Source: an uncultured Rhodoferax sp.
GTDB lineage: Bacteria; Pseudomonadota; Gammaproteobacteria; Burkholderiales; Burkholderiaceae_C
Direction of reading: 5' to 3'
Length of the DNA: 7,486 nucleotides
Assembly: GCA_936943465.1 (NCBI GenBank)
Contig: CAKZJN010000068.1
Span: forward strand, 1 to 7,486
The position numbers and the translations under genes are program-made. Each line of letters begins with the position of its first letter. The first letter of the stretch is position 1. This document shows, in pieces, positions 1-6,093 of this stretch. Under the pieces are notes generated by a model. That model worked only from the letters and a program-made list of their open reading frames with translations. It had not been told where the DNA came from and made no database searches.

Positions 1-458
1 TCGCCTTCGAGGTAAATGGTCTTCTTGGGTGCAGTGCCCTGATCGCCCACGGCCTTGCCAGCCACCATGCCGGTGGTGAACAGGGAAGTGATCTTGTCGG
101 CATTCTTGATGCGCTTGGTGTCAATGCCCTTCAGGTTGCCAGTGGGCACAATGTTCTTCAGCGAGAAGTACTCGGTGTCGATCAAATCGAAGCTGTTCGG
201 CGCGGTGACGGCGCGCTTGGTGACGTCGTCGGTAGTGACGGCTACGTATTGAATCTCGATGCCGGTATCGGCCTTGAACTTTTCAGCAATCAGCTTGTCC
301 TGATTCACTGCGGTGCCCAGATAACGCAGCACGATTTTTTCCTGTGCGTGGATGGCTGGGAACATGCCCGCTGCCAGGATACCGGCGGTGCCTTTCAGGA
401 TCGAACGGCGCTGCACGGAGAGTGCGCTGAAGGGGGATTCTTTCTTTGCATCGGACAT
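1..458 (-). CDS. ABC transporter periplasmic substrate-binding protein, PotD/PotF-like (N-terminal part, runs off left edge)
   Basis: The first 152 residues are in the window; the gene continues past base 1. Seen: the N-terminus has a twin-arginine pattern (QRRSILKG, Arg17-Arg18) followed by a short hydrophobic stretch and an AIHA-QE cleavage site near residue 38, so Tat export to the periplasm is likely. The mature part starts with EKIVLRYLGTAVNQ and includes FKADTGIEIQYV, the first strand-helix-strand of a type II solute-binding fold, and FDLIDTEYF, like the PotD-family region where substrate-site residues begin. ATG 458 is preceded by a strong AAAGGAG ribosome-binding site (466-472). It lies 47 bases downstream of the importer ATPase on the same strand, so the two are presumably co-transcribed. 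Known: this family (COG0687) delivers spermidine, putrescine or related cations to a membrane importer. The exact ligand cannot be read from the fragment; aminoethylphosphonate or another small cation remains possible. Confidence 0.85.
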   Translation of the reverse strand, partial: MSDAKKESPFSALSVQRRSILKGTAGILAAGMFPAIHAQEKIVLRYLGTAVNQDKLIAEKFKADTGIEIQYVAVTTDDVTKRAVTAPNSFDLIDTEYFSLKNIVPTGNLKGIDTKRIKNADKITSLFTTGMVAGKAVGDQGTAPKKTIYLEG

Positions 459-465
459 GGAGTAA

Positions 466-472
466 CTCCTTT
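466..472 (-). promoter_or_regulatory. Ribosome-binding site of the substrate-binding protein gene
   Basis: AAAGGAG read on the minus strand, 7 bases before the ATG at 458. It is the strongest Shine-Dalgarno site among the left-hand genes. That fits the need to make more binding protein than ATPase from a shared transcript. Confidence 0.75.
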
Positions 473-505
473 GGGGGTTGGGGAAACGGACAATCAATAG
501 GGCCA

Positions 506-1543
506 TCAGCCCTGCAAGGCATGGGCTGATTCGGGGGTCCAGGCGAGGTGCACGGCATCGCCCACCGCAAACGGCTTGGCGGAAAACTGGCCTTCGGACA
601 ACATGACGGCGTACTCCGCGGTGGCAACCACCGCGTGCGAGGACCCTGGGTTTTGCAGCCCCAGCAACACATAGGTGCCCTGGTATTCCACATCGGTCAC
701 CACGGCCGCAATGCTGGGCAGACCAGCGGTCTCGCTGGAGTCGGCATGGGCGATGCGGGTCTGGTCGGTGCGCACACCGATCTTGCCGGCGCTGGTCTCA
801 ATCACGTTGTGGCCACCCATGAAGCGGGCCACAAATTCGTTAAGCGGTTTGTTGTAAATCGTGTGGGGTGAGCCGCATTGCTCAATCACGCCGTGGTTCA
901 TCACCACCATGGTGTCGGCCAGGGCCATGGCCTCTTCCTGCGAGTGGGTCACATGAATAAACGTGAGCCCCAATTCCTTTTGCCAGCGCCGCAATTCGGC
1001 ACGCATTTGGATACGCAAAAACGGGTCCAACGCCGACAAGGGCTCGTCCAGCAACAAGGCCTTGGGTTGGGTGATGAGTGCGCGCGCAAGCGCCACGCGC
1101 TGCTGCTGCCCACCCGACAACTCACCCGGCTTGCGCCCTGCCAGTTGCCCCATGGCGACGCGTTCCAGCAGGTCTTGCGCTTTCGCCAGTCGCTCTGCCT
1201 TGCCCACGCCTTTCATCTTCAAACTGAAGGCCACGTTGTCGAGCGCACTCAGGTGCGGAAACAGCGCAAAGCTCTGAAACATCATGGCCGTACCCCGCTC
1301 GGCGGCCGGTAAATTGGTGATGTTGCGGTTCTCCAGCAGCACGTCGCCACTGCTCACCGATTCGTGTCCGGCAATCATGCGCAGCGTGGTGCTCTTGCCG
1401 CAGCCCGACGGCCCCAGCAGGCAGCAGTAACTGCCGCTGGCAATGCGCAGGTTGATGCTGTCCACGGCGGGCTTGCCCGTACCGTAGCGCTTGGTCAAAC
1501 CAACGACTTCAATGGCACTGGGTTGCGAAGGAGCTGCTGTCAT
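506..1543 (-). CDS. ABC importer ATP-binding protein, PotA-like (spermidine/putrescine type)
   Basis: A 345-residue cytoplasmic ATPase that powers import of the ligand bound by the downstream binding protein. Seen in order: Walker A GPSGCGKST (44-52), Q-loop Gln90 in MFQSFALFPH, signature LSGGQQQ (142-148), Walker B LLLDEP (163-168), D-loop SALD (170-173) and switch His200 in HVTHSQEEA. A C-terminal segment from about residue 270 (VRTDQTRIAH, VTDVEYQGTYVLLG) matches the TOBE-type regulatory domain of the PotA/MalK/FbpC group. All catalytic residues are intact. Start: I chose ATG 1543 because the domain begins a few residues later (AIEVVGLTKRYG). A longer reading to TTG 1663 would cover operator-like palindromes and adds a non-conserved tail. 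No clear ribosome-binding site precedes ATG 1543. The polyamine assignment comes from the PotD-like neighbour; an FbpC-type iron role is the main alternative on ATPase sequence alone. Confidence 0.92.
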   Translation of the reverse strand: MTAAPSQPSAIEVVGLTKRYGTGKPAVDSINLRIASGSYCCLLGPSGCGKSTTLRMIAGHESVSSGDVLLENRNITNLPAAERGTAMMFQSFALFPHLSALDNVAFSLKMKGVGKAERLAKAQDLLERVAMGQLAGRKPGELSGGQQQRVALARALITQPKALLLDEPLSALDPFLRIQMRAELRRWQKELGLTFIHVTHSQEEAMALADTMVVMNHGVIEQCGSPHTIYNKPLNEFVARFMGGHNVIETSAGKIGVRTDQTRIAHADSSETAGLPSIAAVVTDVEYQGTYVLLGLQNPGSSHAVVATAEYAVMLSEGQFSAKPFAVGDAVHLAWTPESAHALQG

Positions 1544-1544
1544 A

Positions 1545-1610
1545 TTGCAGTGCAATACGCAAACGGCGTGCCAGCGTTTTGTATGCAATCTGGCGTGCGA
1601 CTGTATGCAA
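1545..1610. promoter_or_regulatory. Putative operator cluster (TTGYANNCAA-type sites)
   Basis: Three related dyads lie just upstream of the ATPase start: TTGCAGTGCAA (1545-1555, perfect with one central base), TTGTATGCAA (1579-1588) and CTGTATGCAA (1601-1610). Centres are about 33 and 22 bases apart, roughly three and two helical turns, so bound proteins would sit on nearly the same face. TTGTATNCAA resembles sites bound by FCD-type GntR regulators, known from family work in general. No such regulator gene is in the window, so the assignment is only a suggestion. Confidence 0.4.
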
Positions 1611-1640
1611 AACGCACCCGCTTTGTGCAGCCGCCTTGGT

Positions 1641-1660
1641 ATTCCGGTGCACACCAGAAT
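1641..1660. promoter_or_regulatory. 20-base near-perfect palindrome, putative operator
   Basis: ATTCCGGTG-CA-CACCAGAAT: nine-base arms with one mismatch around a 2-base centre. It is unrelated in sequence to the TTGYANNCAA-type cluster next to it and is about 100-120 bases upstream of ATG 1543. It may be a second regulator's site or serve the divergent gene. Confidence 0.35.
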
Positions 1661-1774
1661 CAAAACGGTGCGCAGGTGCCCCCATTGGGCAGCGGCTACG
1701 CTTGGCTCAAATTCACCCGTTTGGGGGATTCAGTCTTCCATCCGTCTTGCATAAACTGAACCGATATTCAGGAC

Positions 1775-1780
1775 GGGAGG
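1775..1780 (+). promoter_or_regulatory. Ribosome-binding site of the small hypothetical gene
   Basis: GGGAGG with 6 bases to ATG 1787. It is the main evidence that the short frame behind it is translated. Confidence 0.6.
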
Positions 1781-1786
1781 TCGATC

Positions 1787-2071
1787 ATGGCGTCGACGGT
1801 ATTTGACAAGAACGCATGGCAAGCCACTTGCCAGCAACTCATGGACGCGAGCATGGGCCAGGCCTTCACGCCCATGCACCGGCTCTTCTTATTCAGCCAG
1901 TCGATCGACGAAGCCTTAATGGGTATTCACCGTGACAGCCTGGCCAGCGCCATTTCCATTGCGCAGGGCTTCGGCTACGAGTCGTGGCAAGAGCGCAGCG
2001 AGTACGTGGACTGGTTCACCACGCACGCAGAAGCAGACACGGGAACGCGCACGCAGCCATCGCGAGCCTAA
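1787..2071 (+). CDS. Small hypothetical protein, 94 aa
   Basis: I do not recognise the family. Support for a real gene is the GGGAGG ribosome-binding site, the position opposite a divergent regulatory region, and a stop that meets the convergent transporter stop without leaving non-coding DNA. The protein has no signal peptide, membrane helix or Cys motif. Residues 8-75 look mostly helical with aromatic positions (FTPMHRLFLFSQSIDEALM, GFGYESWQERSEYVDWF). The last 15 residues (TGTRTQPSRA end) are polar and probably disordered. It is likely a small soluble cytoplasmic protein. Its final four bases overlap the end of the opposite-strand EamA transporter gene. Confidence 0.6.
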   Translation: MASTVFDKNAWQATCQQLMDASMGQAFTPMHRLFLFSQSIDEALMGIHRDSLASAISIAQGFGYESWQERSEYVDWFTTHAEADTGTRTQPSRA

Positions 2072-2964
2072 GCGGCACTGCGCAAGCGTTTTTCGTACAG
2101 CGTCAGGTAGCCGCCCGCCATGCCACAGAGGGCAATCAGCGCCATCCCCAGCACCGACTGGGTGTCGGGGACATGCTGGAATATCAACCAGCCACCAAAA
2201 ATACCGAAGCCAATTTGCAGGTACATATAAGGCATCAAGGTGGCAGCAGGCGCCCGCTCAAAAGCCAGAATGAAGAGCAAGTTACCGGCGGTAGCGGCTG
2301 CCCCCATGAGCAGCAGTTGGAGCCATAGGCCAGGCTCTGCAATGGGTACCCAATACCAGGCCAGGGGCACACTGGTAATCAGAAGGCCGGTTAACGTGGT
2401 GTAGCACAGGGTGGCCACGGCATCTTCCGTGCGCGCCATCCGACTGGTCAGCAACTGATAGGCTGCATTCACCAATACCAGCCCCAAAGGCAGTGCCAGT
2501 ACCCAGCCCATCGAGTCACCGCCCGGACGCACAATAACCAAGGTTCCGGCCAGCCCCCCAAAAACCAGCAATAGCCGCAGCGGTGAAACATGTTCACCCA
2601 GCACCCGCGCGGCCAGCAAGGTCACCAAGAGCGGTGTGGTCATGGCCAGGGCGGTGAATTCACCGACCGGCAAATAGCGCAAGCTCAGGAAGGCCAGCCC
2701 CTGCACCGCAGTCAGCAAGCAGCCCCGCAACACATGGAGTTTCAGGCGCTGCGTTCTCAGACCCGCCACCCCGCGCCGCATCAACACAAAGGAGTTGGTC
2801 ACGAGCGCCTGAATCAGAAAAAGCACCCAGAGGGCCATAAGGGTCGGCACCTGCGCCATGGCACTCTTGGTGGTGGTATCGAGTACCGCAAAGCACAGCA
2901 TGGCGGCCACCAGCAACAGAAAACCGCGCCAGGGCGATGGCACCGGCACGCGTTGCGGCGTCAA
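2068..2964 (-). CDS. EamA/DMT-family transporter, 10 TM
   Basis: A 298-residue inner-membrane protein of the drug/metabolite transporter superfamily (RhaT/YedA-like), which usually exports or exchanges small metabolites such as amino acids. Seen: about ten hydrophobic segments (near 15-36, 42-62, 76-98, 103-123, 128-148, 152-172, 184-206, 213-235, 242-263, 268-290) in two EamA halves. The first half has the typical LRYLPVGEFTALAMTTPLLVT and LGEHVSPLR patterns, and the second the FERAPAATLMPYMYLQIGFG counterpart. Length fits the family. The start is probably TTG 2964: it overlaps the upstream transferase stop as TTGA and has AAAGG (2972-2976) seven bases before it. A GTG five codons later is the alternative. 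The substrate cannot be predicted. Coupling to a glutathione transferase might mean a conjugate or stress-metabolite exporter, but that is weak inference. Confidence 0.88.
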   Translation of the reverse strand: MTPQRVPVPSPWRGFLLLVAAMLCFAVLDTTTKSAMAQVPTLMALWVLFLIQALVTNSFVLMRRGVAGLRTQRLKLHVLRGCLLTAVQGLAFLSLRYLPVGEFTALAMTTPLLVTLLAARVLGEHVSPLRLLLVFGGLAGTLVIVRPGGDSMGWVLALPLGLVLVNAAYQLLTSRMARTEDAVATLCYTTLTGLLITSVPLAWYWVPIAEPGLWLQLLLMGAAATAGNLLFILAFERAPAATLMPYMYLQIGFGIFGGWLIFQHVPDTQSVLGMALIALCGMAGGYLTLYEKRLRSAA

Positions 2965-3659
2965 GTCGGAGCCTTTGGAATCAGCAGCCCCCGGCCAACG
3001 GCAGGCCGGGCAACAAAGGCTTCCAGCACGCGGGCGACATTGGGGAAACGTTCATAGCCCACCAGGTCTCCGGCGTTGTAGTGCGTCACCAGATTGCGCA
3101 CCCACGGAAAGATGGCGATATCCGCAATGCTGAAATCGTCGCCCATGATCCAGGAGCGCCCCTCCAGCCGCTGGTTCAAGACACCAAGCAGCCGTGCACT
3201 CTCCGCTACATAGCGGTCACGCGGGCGCTTGTCCTCGAAGTCCTTCCCGGCAAACTTGTGAAAGAAACCTAACTGCCCAAACATCGGGCCGACCCCGCCC
3301 ATTTGAAACATCAACCACTGCAGCGTTTCGTAGCGTTGCGCCGGGTCCTTGGACAGCAATTGACCGGTCTTTTCAGCGAGATAAATCAGGATGGCACCGG
3401 ATTCAAATAGCGGCAAAGGCCGCCCGCCGGGGCCGTTCGGATCCAGGATGGCTGGAATCTTGTTGTTGGGGTTCAGTGACAAAAACTCTGGCGAGGTCTG
3501 GTCGTTGGCCCCGAAGTCCACGCGATGCGCTTCATAGGGCAGACCGGTTTCCTCCAACAAGATCGACACCTTGACTCCGTTGGGGGTTGGTAGCGAATAC
3601 AGCTGAATCCGTTGCGGATGCCGGGGCGGCCACTTGTGGGTGATGGCGAATTCGGCCAT
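2961..3659 (-). CDS. yfcG: Glutathione S-transferase family protein, YfcG-like (Nu class)
   Basis: A 232-residue cytosolic thiol-disulfide enzyme. Seen: an N-terminal thioredoxin-fold domain with YSLPTPNGVKVSILLEE, where the TPNG segment (25-28) replaces the catalytic Tyr/Ser/Cys of other classes. It also has NNKIPAI with the cis-proline (65-71) and the glutathione-binding FESG (85-88). A helical C-terminal domain follows with WLMFQMGGVGPMFGQ and the N-capping motif FSIADIAIFPW. The match to E. coli YfcG is close in recalled sequence (NNKIPAI, LFESGAIL.YLAEKTG, GG.GPM.GQ). Known: YfcG reduces disulfides with glutathione, with little classical transferase activity. ATG 3659 gives MAEFAITHKWPP, which fits how such homologs begin; ATG 3686 (241 aa) is also possible and neither has a clear ribosome-binding site. 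It forms an operon with the downstream transporter through a 4-base overlap. Confidence 0.87.
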   Translation of the reverse strand: MAEFAITHKWPPRHPQRIQLYSLPTPNGVKVSILLEETGLPYEAHRVDFGANDQTSPEFLSLNPNNKIPAILDPNGPGGRPLPLFESGAILIYLAEKTGQLLSKDPAQRYETLQWLMFQMGGVGPMFGQLGFFHKFAGKDFEDKRPRDRYVAESARLLGVLNQRLEGRSWIMGDDFSIADIAIFPWVRNLVTHYNAGDLVGYERFPNVARVLEAFVARPAVGRGLLIPKAPT

Positions 3660-3794
3660 TGAAGAGCGATCGGTGGCTTGGGGCATGCTTAATTTTGGCG
3701 AGCAGGGTCGTTTAGGAGCGCGATTGTGGCATCCCGACCAAACCCCGTTGGCGGTGGAGGCCTTGGCACCCGTGCCACGGAAAGTGTGAATCGA

Positions 3795-3808
3795 TTGATT
3801 CAAATCAA
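3795..3808. promoter_or_regulatory. FNR/Anr-type anaerobic regulator box
   Basis: TTGATTCAAATCAA matches the consensus TTGAT-N4-ATCAA at all ten defined positions. Its centre (3801.5) is about 70 bases before the start of transcription predicted from the -10 element, the spacing of a class I FNR-activated promoter. It predicts induction of the cytochrome gene under low oxygen. A role on the divergent transferase gene cannot be excluded. Confidence 0.8.
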
Positions 3809-3836
3809 CCGAAAGGAACTTATTGGGACCTGCGAC

Positions 3837-3865
3837 TGGACGATGCGCAGTCGTCGCAGTATGCT
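3837..3865 (+). promoter_or_regulatory. Putative sigma-70 promoter of the multiheme cytochrome gene
   Basis: -35 TGGACG (3837-3842) and -10 TATGCT (3860-3865) with a 17-base spacer, each matching four of six consensus bases. A start near 3872 would leave a 5' leader of about 115 bases. The weak boxes are what is expected of a promoter that needs an activator. Confidence 0.45.
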
Positions 3866-3872
3866 GATTTTT

Positions 3873-3892
3873 TCAAATTTTGATGAATTTGA
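3873..3892 (+). repeat. 20-base inverted repeat at the predicted mRNA 5' end
   Basis: TCAAATT-TTGATG-AATTTGA, perfect 7-base arms with a 6-base spacer. It begins within a base or two of the predicted transcription start. It could be a 5' stem-loop that stabilises the mRNA, or a DNA operator overlapping the start site. Confidence 0.55.
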
Positions 3893-3987
3893 TGTGAAGC
3901 CTGTCTTCTTTTCTAGTCGCCCGCCAAGGGCGCGCTGCTGCCCACCCATAATTGCGCAGTATGTGCACTGCCACACCCAATAAAGCC

Positions 3988-6009
3988 ATGAAAAAAATGC
4001 GTACATTGCTCAAGGTACTCTGTGCGGGGGCTCTCGCCTTCGGCCTCATGTCGACTGCCACCGTGCAGGCGGCCACCGCCACAGCGACCCCTGCTCCCCT
4101 GGATAACGCCACCTGTCTGACCTGCCACGATGGCAGCAAGGGCAAGCTCAAAGGGGCCGATGCCCAGGGCAAGCAGCATGACCTGCACGCTGTAGCACCT
4201 GACGCCTTTGCCAAGGGTGTCCACGGCAAGATGGAATGTGTCATCTGTCATACCGACATCAAGGACAACGCCGGCACCGGCAAGTCCCACCAGAAAAACA
4301 CGGCCGAGCCACTCAAGAAAGTGGACTGTGCCGGCTGCCACGAGGTGCTGTGGGAAAAGGTTCAAAAGGAAGGCAAAGCCGCTGAGCACCCACGCCTGGG
4401 CACGGTGGTGGAGAACATCGCGCAATACAAGAAGTCTTTCCACGCCAAGGCCAATCAGGACGACGAAACCAAGCCCAACGCCTCCTGCGACAACTGCCAC
4501 GACACACACAGCTTCAATGTTCCTGCGGCCAATCTGCCCAAGGACTCCCCTGAACGCGCCGCTTGGCGCCTGAGCATTTCCAAGAACTGCGGCGAAAGCT
4601 GCCATACCGAGCAACTCGAAACCTATAGCGAGTCGGTACACGGCAAGGAAAGCCTGGAAAAGCACAACCCGAAGGCCGCCGTCTGCAGTGACTGCCACAG
4701 CGCCCACGCCGTGGGCAGCACCTCCAGCAACGCCTTCAAGCTGGCCATCTCTTCGCAATGCGGTAGCTGCCACGAAGCCAACTTTGCATCGTACAAAGCC
4801 ACTTACCACGGCCAGATCAGCACCCTGGGCTATGCCTACACCGCCAAGTGCTACAACTGCCACGGCAGCCACGACATCCTGCGGGCAGAGGACCCCGAGT
4901 CCAAGGTCCACCCGGATAACCGCATGAAGATGTGCCGCAGTTGCCACAGCGGCAAAAAGGACGTTCCGCTGGCTCCCGATGGCTTCGCCACTTTCCAACC
5001 GCACGGCCACCACAACGACTTCAACAAGTACCCGCAGATCTGGATTGCTTTCCAGATCATGGTGCAGCTCCTGGTGGGCACCTTCGGCTTCTTCTGGCTG
5101 CACACCCTGCTGTGGTTCTTCCGTGAATACAAAGAGCGGCAGGCACGCAAGGGCCAACCGCACATTAAGTCAGATATTCCAGCCAACATGGCCGGCAAAC
5201 ACATCCAGCGCTTCAGCCCGATCTGGCGCCTGGGCCACCTCACGTTTGCGCTGAGCCTGATGATCCTCACGCTCACTGGCATGCCGCTGTTCTACCCTGA
5301 AGCACCTTGGGCTTCGCACCTGATGAGCGCCTTGGGCGGGCCCCACATTGCCGGCAAGATCCACCGCGTGTTTGCAGTGATCTTTGCAGGCGTGTTTTTC
5401 TGGCACCTGGCCTATATGGCATACCGGATTGGCAAGAATTGGAAGAACTTCAAGTTCTTTGGTCCCGATTCCATGGTGCCGAACCTGAAAGATGCCGCCG
5501 ACATGCTGGGCATGTTCAAGTGGTTCTTCGGCAAGGGCCCGCGCCCCAAATTTGACCGCTGGACCTATTGGGAGAAGTTTGACTACTGGGCTCCGTTCTG
5601 GGGGGTCACGATCATCGGCGTCAGCGGCTTGGTGATGTGGTTGCCCGGCTTCTTTGGCAGCTTCCTGCCGGGTTGGGTGTTCAACGTGGCCGCGATCTTC
5701 CACGGCGAAGAAGCCTTCCTGGCGGTGGTGTTCCTGTTTACCGTGCACTTCTTTAACAACCACTTCCGTCCCGACAAGTTCCCGCTGGAAGTGGTGATGT
5801 TCACCGGCACCTTCTCGCTGGAAGAGTTCAAGCACGAACACCCGCTGGAATACCAGCGTCTGGTAGACAGCGGCGAACTGGAAAGTCGCCTGGTGGATGC
5901 ACCGTCGCCTGCCAAAATGAAGGCCTCACGCATTCTGGGCTTCACCCTGATTGCGTTTGGACTAACCCTACTAACGCTGGTTGGTATCGGCTTCTTCACC
6001 AGCCTGTAA
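3988..6009 (+). CDS. CbcL-like nine-heme cytochrome c fused to a HydC/FdnI-type cytochrome b membrane domain
   Basis: A 673-residue inner-membrane protein that probably moves electrons between the quinone pool and periplasmic carriers. Seen: a signal peptide (MKKMRTLLKV to VQA, residues 1-28), then CXXCH sites at Cys43, 84, 114, 167, 233, 258, 288 and 316, plus one CX3CH (CGESCH, 201-206). Sites 1-8 fall into four paired modules, most with a Y-x2-[ST]-x-H-G-like segment between the two hemes; site 9 stands alone. Six hydrophobic helices follow (about 350-377, 411-436, 457-481, 533-556, 563-591, 646-671), with candidate b-heme histidines 372, 417, 459, 473, 572 and 587. RLGHLTFALSLMILTLTGMPLF is the usual HydC/FdnI helix signature. 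Known: Geobacter CbcL has nine c-hemes plus a diheme b domain and supports Fe(III) respiration at low potential. Orthology is not proven. ATG 3988 is chosen because it starts the signal peptide; the ribosome-binding site is weak. A terminator follows the stop. Confidence 0.9.
   Translation: MKKMRTLLKVLCAGALAFGLMSTATVQAATATATPAPLDNATCLTCHDGSKGKLKGADAQGKQHDLHAVAPDAFAKGVHGKMECVICHTDIKDNAGTGKSHQKNTAEPLKKVDCAGCHEVLWEKVQKEGKAAEHPRLGTVVENIAQYKKSFHAKANQDDETKPNASCDNCHDTHSFNVPAANLPKDSPERAAWRLSISKNCGESCHTEQLETYSESVHGKESLEKHNPKAAVCSDCHSAHAVGSTSSNAFKLAISSQCGSCHEANFASYKATYHGQISTLGYAYTAKCYNCHGSHDILRAEDPESKVHPDNRMKMCRSCHSGKKDVPLAPDGFATFQPHGHHNDFNKYPQIWIAFQIMVQLLVGTFGFFWLHTLLWFFREYKERQARKGQPHIKSDIPANMAGKHIQRFSPIWRLGHLTFALSLMILTLTGMPLFYPEAPWASHLMSALGGPHIAGKIHRVFAVIFAGVFFWHLAYMAYRIGKNWKNFKFFGPDSMVPNLKDAADMLGMFKWFFGKGPRPKFDRWTYWEKFDYWAPFWGVTIIGVSGLVMWLPGFFGSFLPGWVFNVAAIFHGEEAFLAVVFLFTVHFFNNHFRPDKFPLEVVMFTGTFSLEEFKHEHPLEYQRLVDSGELESRLVDAPSPAKMKASRILGFTLIAFGLTLLTLVGIGFFTSL
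4588..4605 (+). other. Non-canonical CX3CH heme-binding motif
   Basis: TGC GGC GAA AGC TGC CAT encodes CGESCH in a position where the paired-heme pattern expects CXXCH; the downstream ETYSESVHG matches the segment after the corresponding heme of the next module (FASYKATYHG). The frame is intact around it, so this is not a sequencing frameshift. The residue spacing suggests a real heme site with an extra residue. Confidence 0.75.
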
Positions 6010-6049
6010 CCAGCAGAAGCGATACTCTTGCATAAGCAACTTCTAATTA

Positions 6050-6082
6050 ACCCGGAGCCTTGTCGCTCCGGGTCCTTTCTTT
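6050..6082 (+). terminator. Rho-independent terminator after the cytochrome gene
   Basis: Stem ACCCGGAGC (6050-6058) pairs perfectly with GCTCCGGGT (6065-6073) around a 6-base loop, followed by the T-rich tail CCTTTCTTT. It ends the cytochrome transcript. The tail directly touches the AAGG ribosome-binding site of the next gene (6083-6086), leaving no space for a promoter after it, so rquA may be expressed by read-through or from a promoter before the hairpin. Confidence 0.85.
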
Positions 6083-6086
6083 AAGG
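6083..6086 (+). promoter_or_regulatory. Ribosome-binding site deciding the rquA start
   Basis: AAGG lies seven bases before GTG 6094 and directly behind the terminator T-tract. It favours GTG 6094 over ATG 6136 as the start, though only moderately. Confidence 0.5.
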
Positions 6087-6093
6087 TCATCTA

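Larger units (their letters stand above)
1544..1786. promoter_or_regulatory. Divergent intergenic region with operator-like dyads
   Basis: This stretch separates the minus-strand ABC operon from the plus-strand small gene and must hold both promoters. I could not identify a convincing -35/-10 pair on either strand. It contains a perfect 11-base palindrome TTGCAGTGCAA (1545-1555), two copies of TGTATGCAA (1580-1588 and 1602-1610, 22 bases apart), and a 20-base near-palindrome (1641-1660). Such clusters are typical binding regions for a repressor or activator; which one is unknown. Confidence 0.5.
3687..3987. promoter_or_regulatory. Divergent intergenic region upstream of the cytochrome gene
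   Basis: About 300 bases without a gene between the transferase (minus) and cytochrome (plus). It contains a perfect FNR/Anr site (3795-3808), a plausible sigma-70 promoter (3837-3865) and a 20-base AT-rich inverted repeat (3873-3892) that would lie at the 5' end of the cytochrome mRNA. Nothing recognisable was seen in 3687-3790 or 3893-3987. Confidence 0.6.

Noticed and set aside
1544..1663. N-terminal extension of the ABC ATPase to a TTG codon at 1663
   Set aside because: It adds 40 residues with no similarity to the family, starts at TTG without a ribosome-binding site, and covers the palindromic operator-like sites.
3660..3803. N-terminal extension of the glutathione transferase up to 3803
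   Set aside because: The extra residues do not resemble the family and the extension would begin inside the FNR box. ATG 3686 remains a minor alternative to ATG 3659.
3879..3893. Repeated TTGAT-like sequences considered as a second FNR site
   Set aside because: They are direct repeats (TTGAT, GAAT, TTGAT), not an inverted pair with ATCAA.
3913..5163. 416-codon open frame on the minus strand across the cytochrome gene
   Set aside because: It is the antisense shadow of the heme-motif-rich gene: valine, alanine and glycine rich, without any domain or ribosome-binding site.
5170..5841. 223-codon minus-strand frame inside the cytochrome b domain
   Set aside because: Antisense of membrane helices in a biased-codon gene; rich in His, Gln and Glu, no recognisable fold.
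6028..6039. TTGCATAAGCAA considered as a second FNR box before rquA
   Set aside because: The half-sites are TTGC/GCAA with a 12-base total, not TTGAT-N4-ATCAA of 14 bases, so FNR binding is unlikely.
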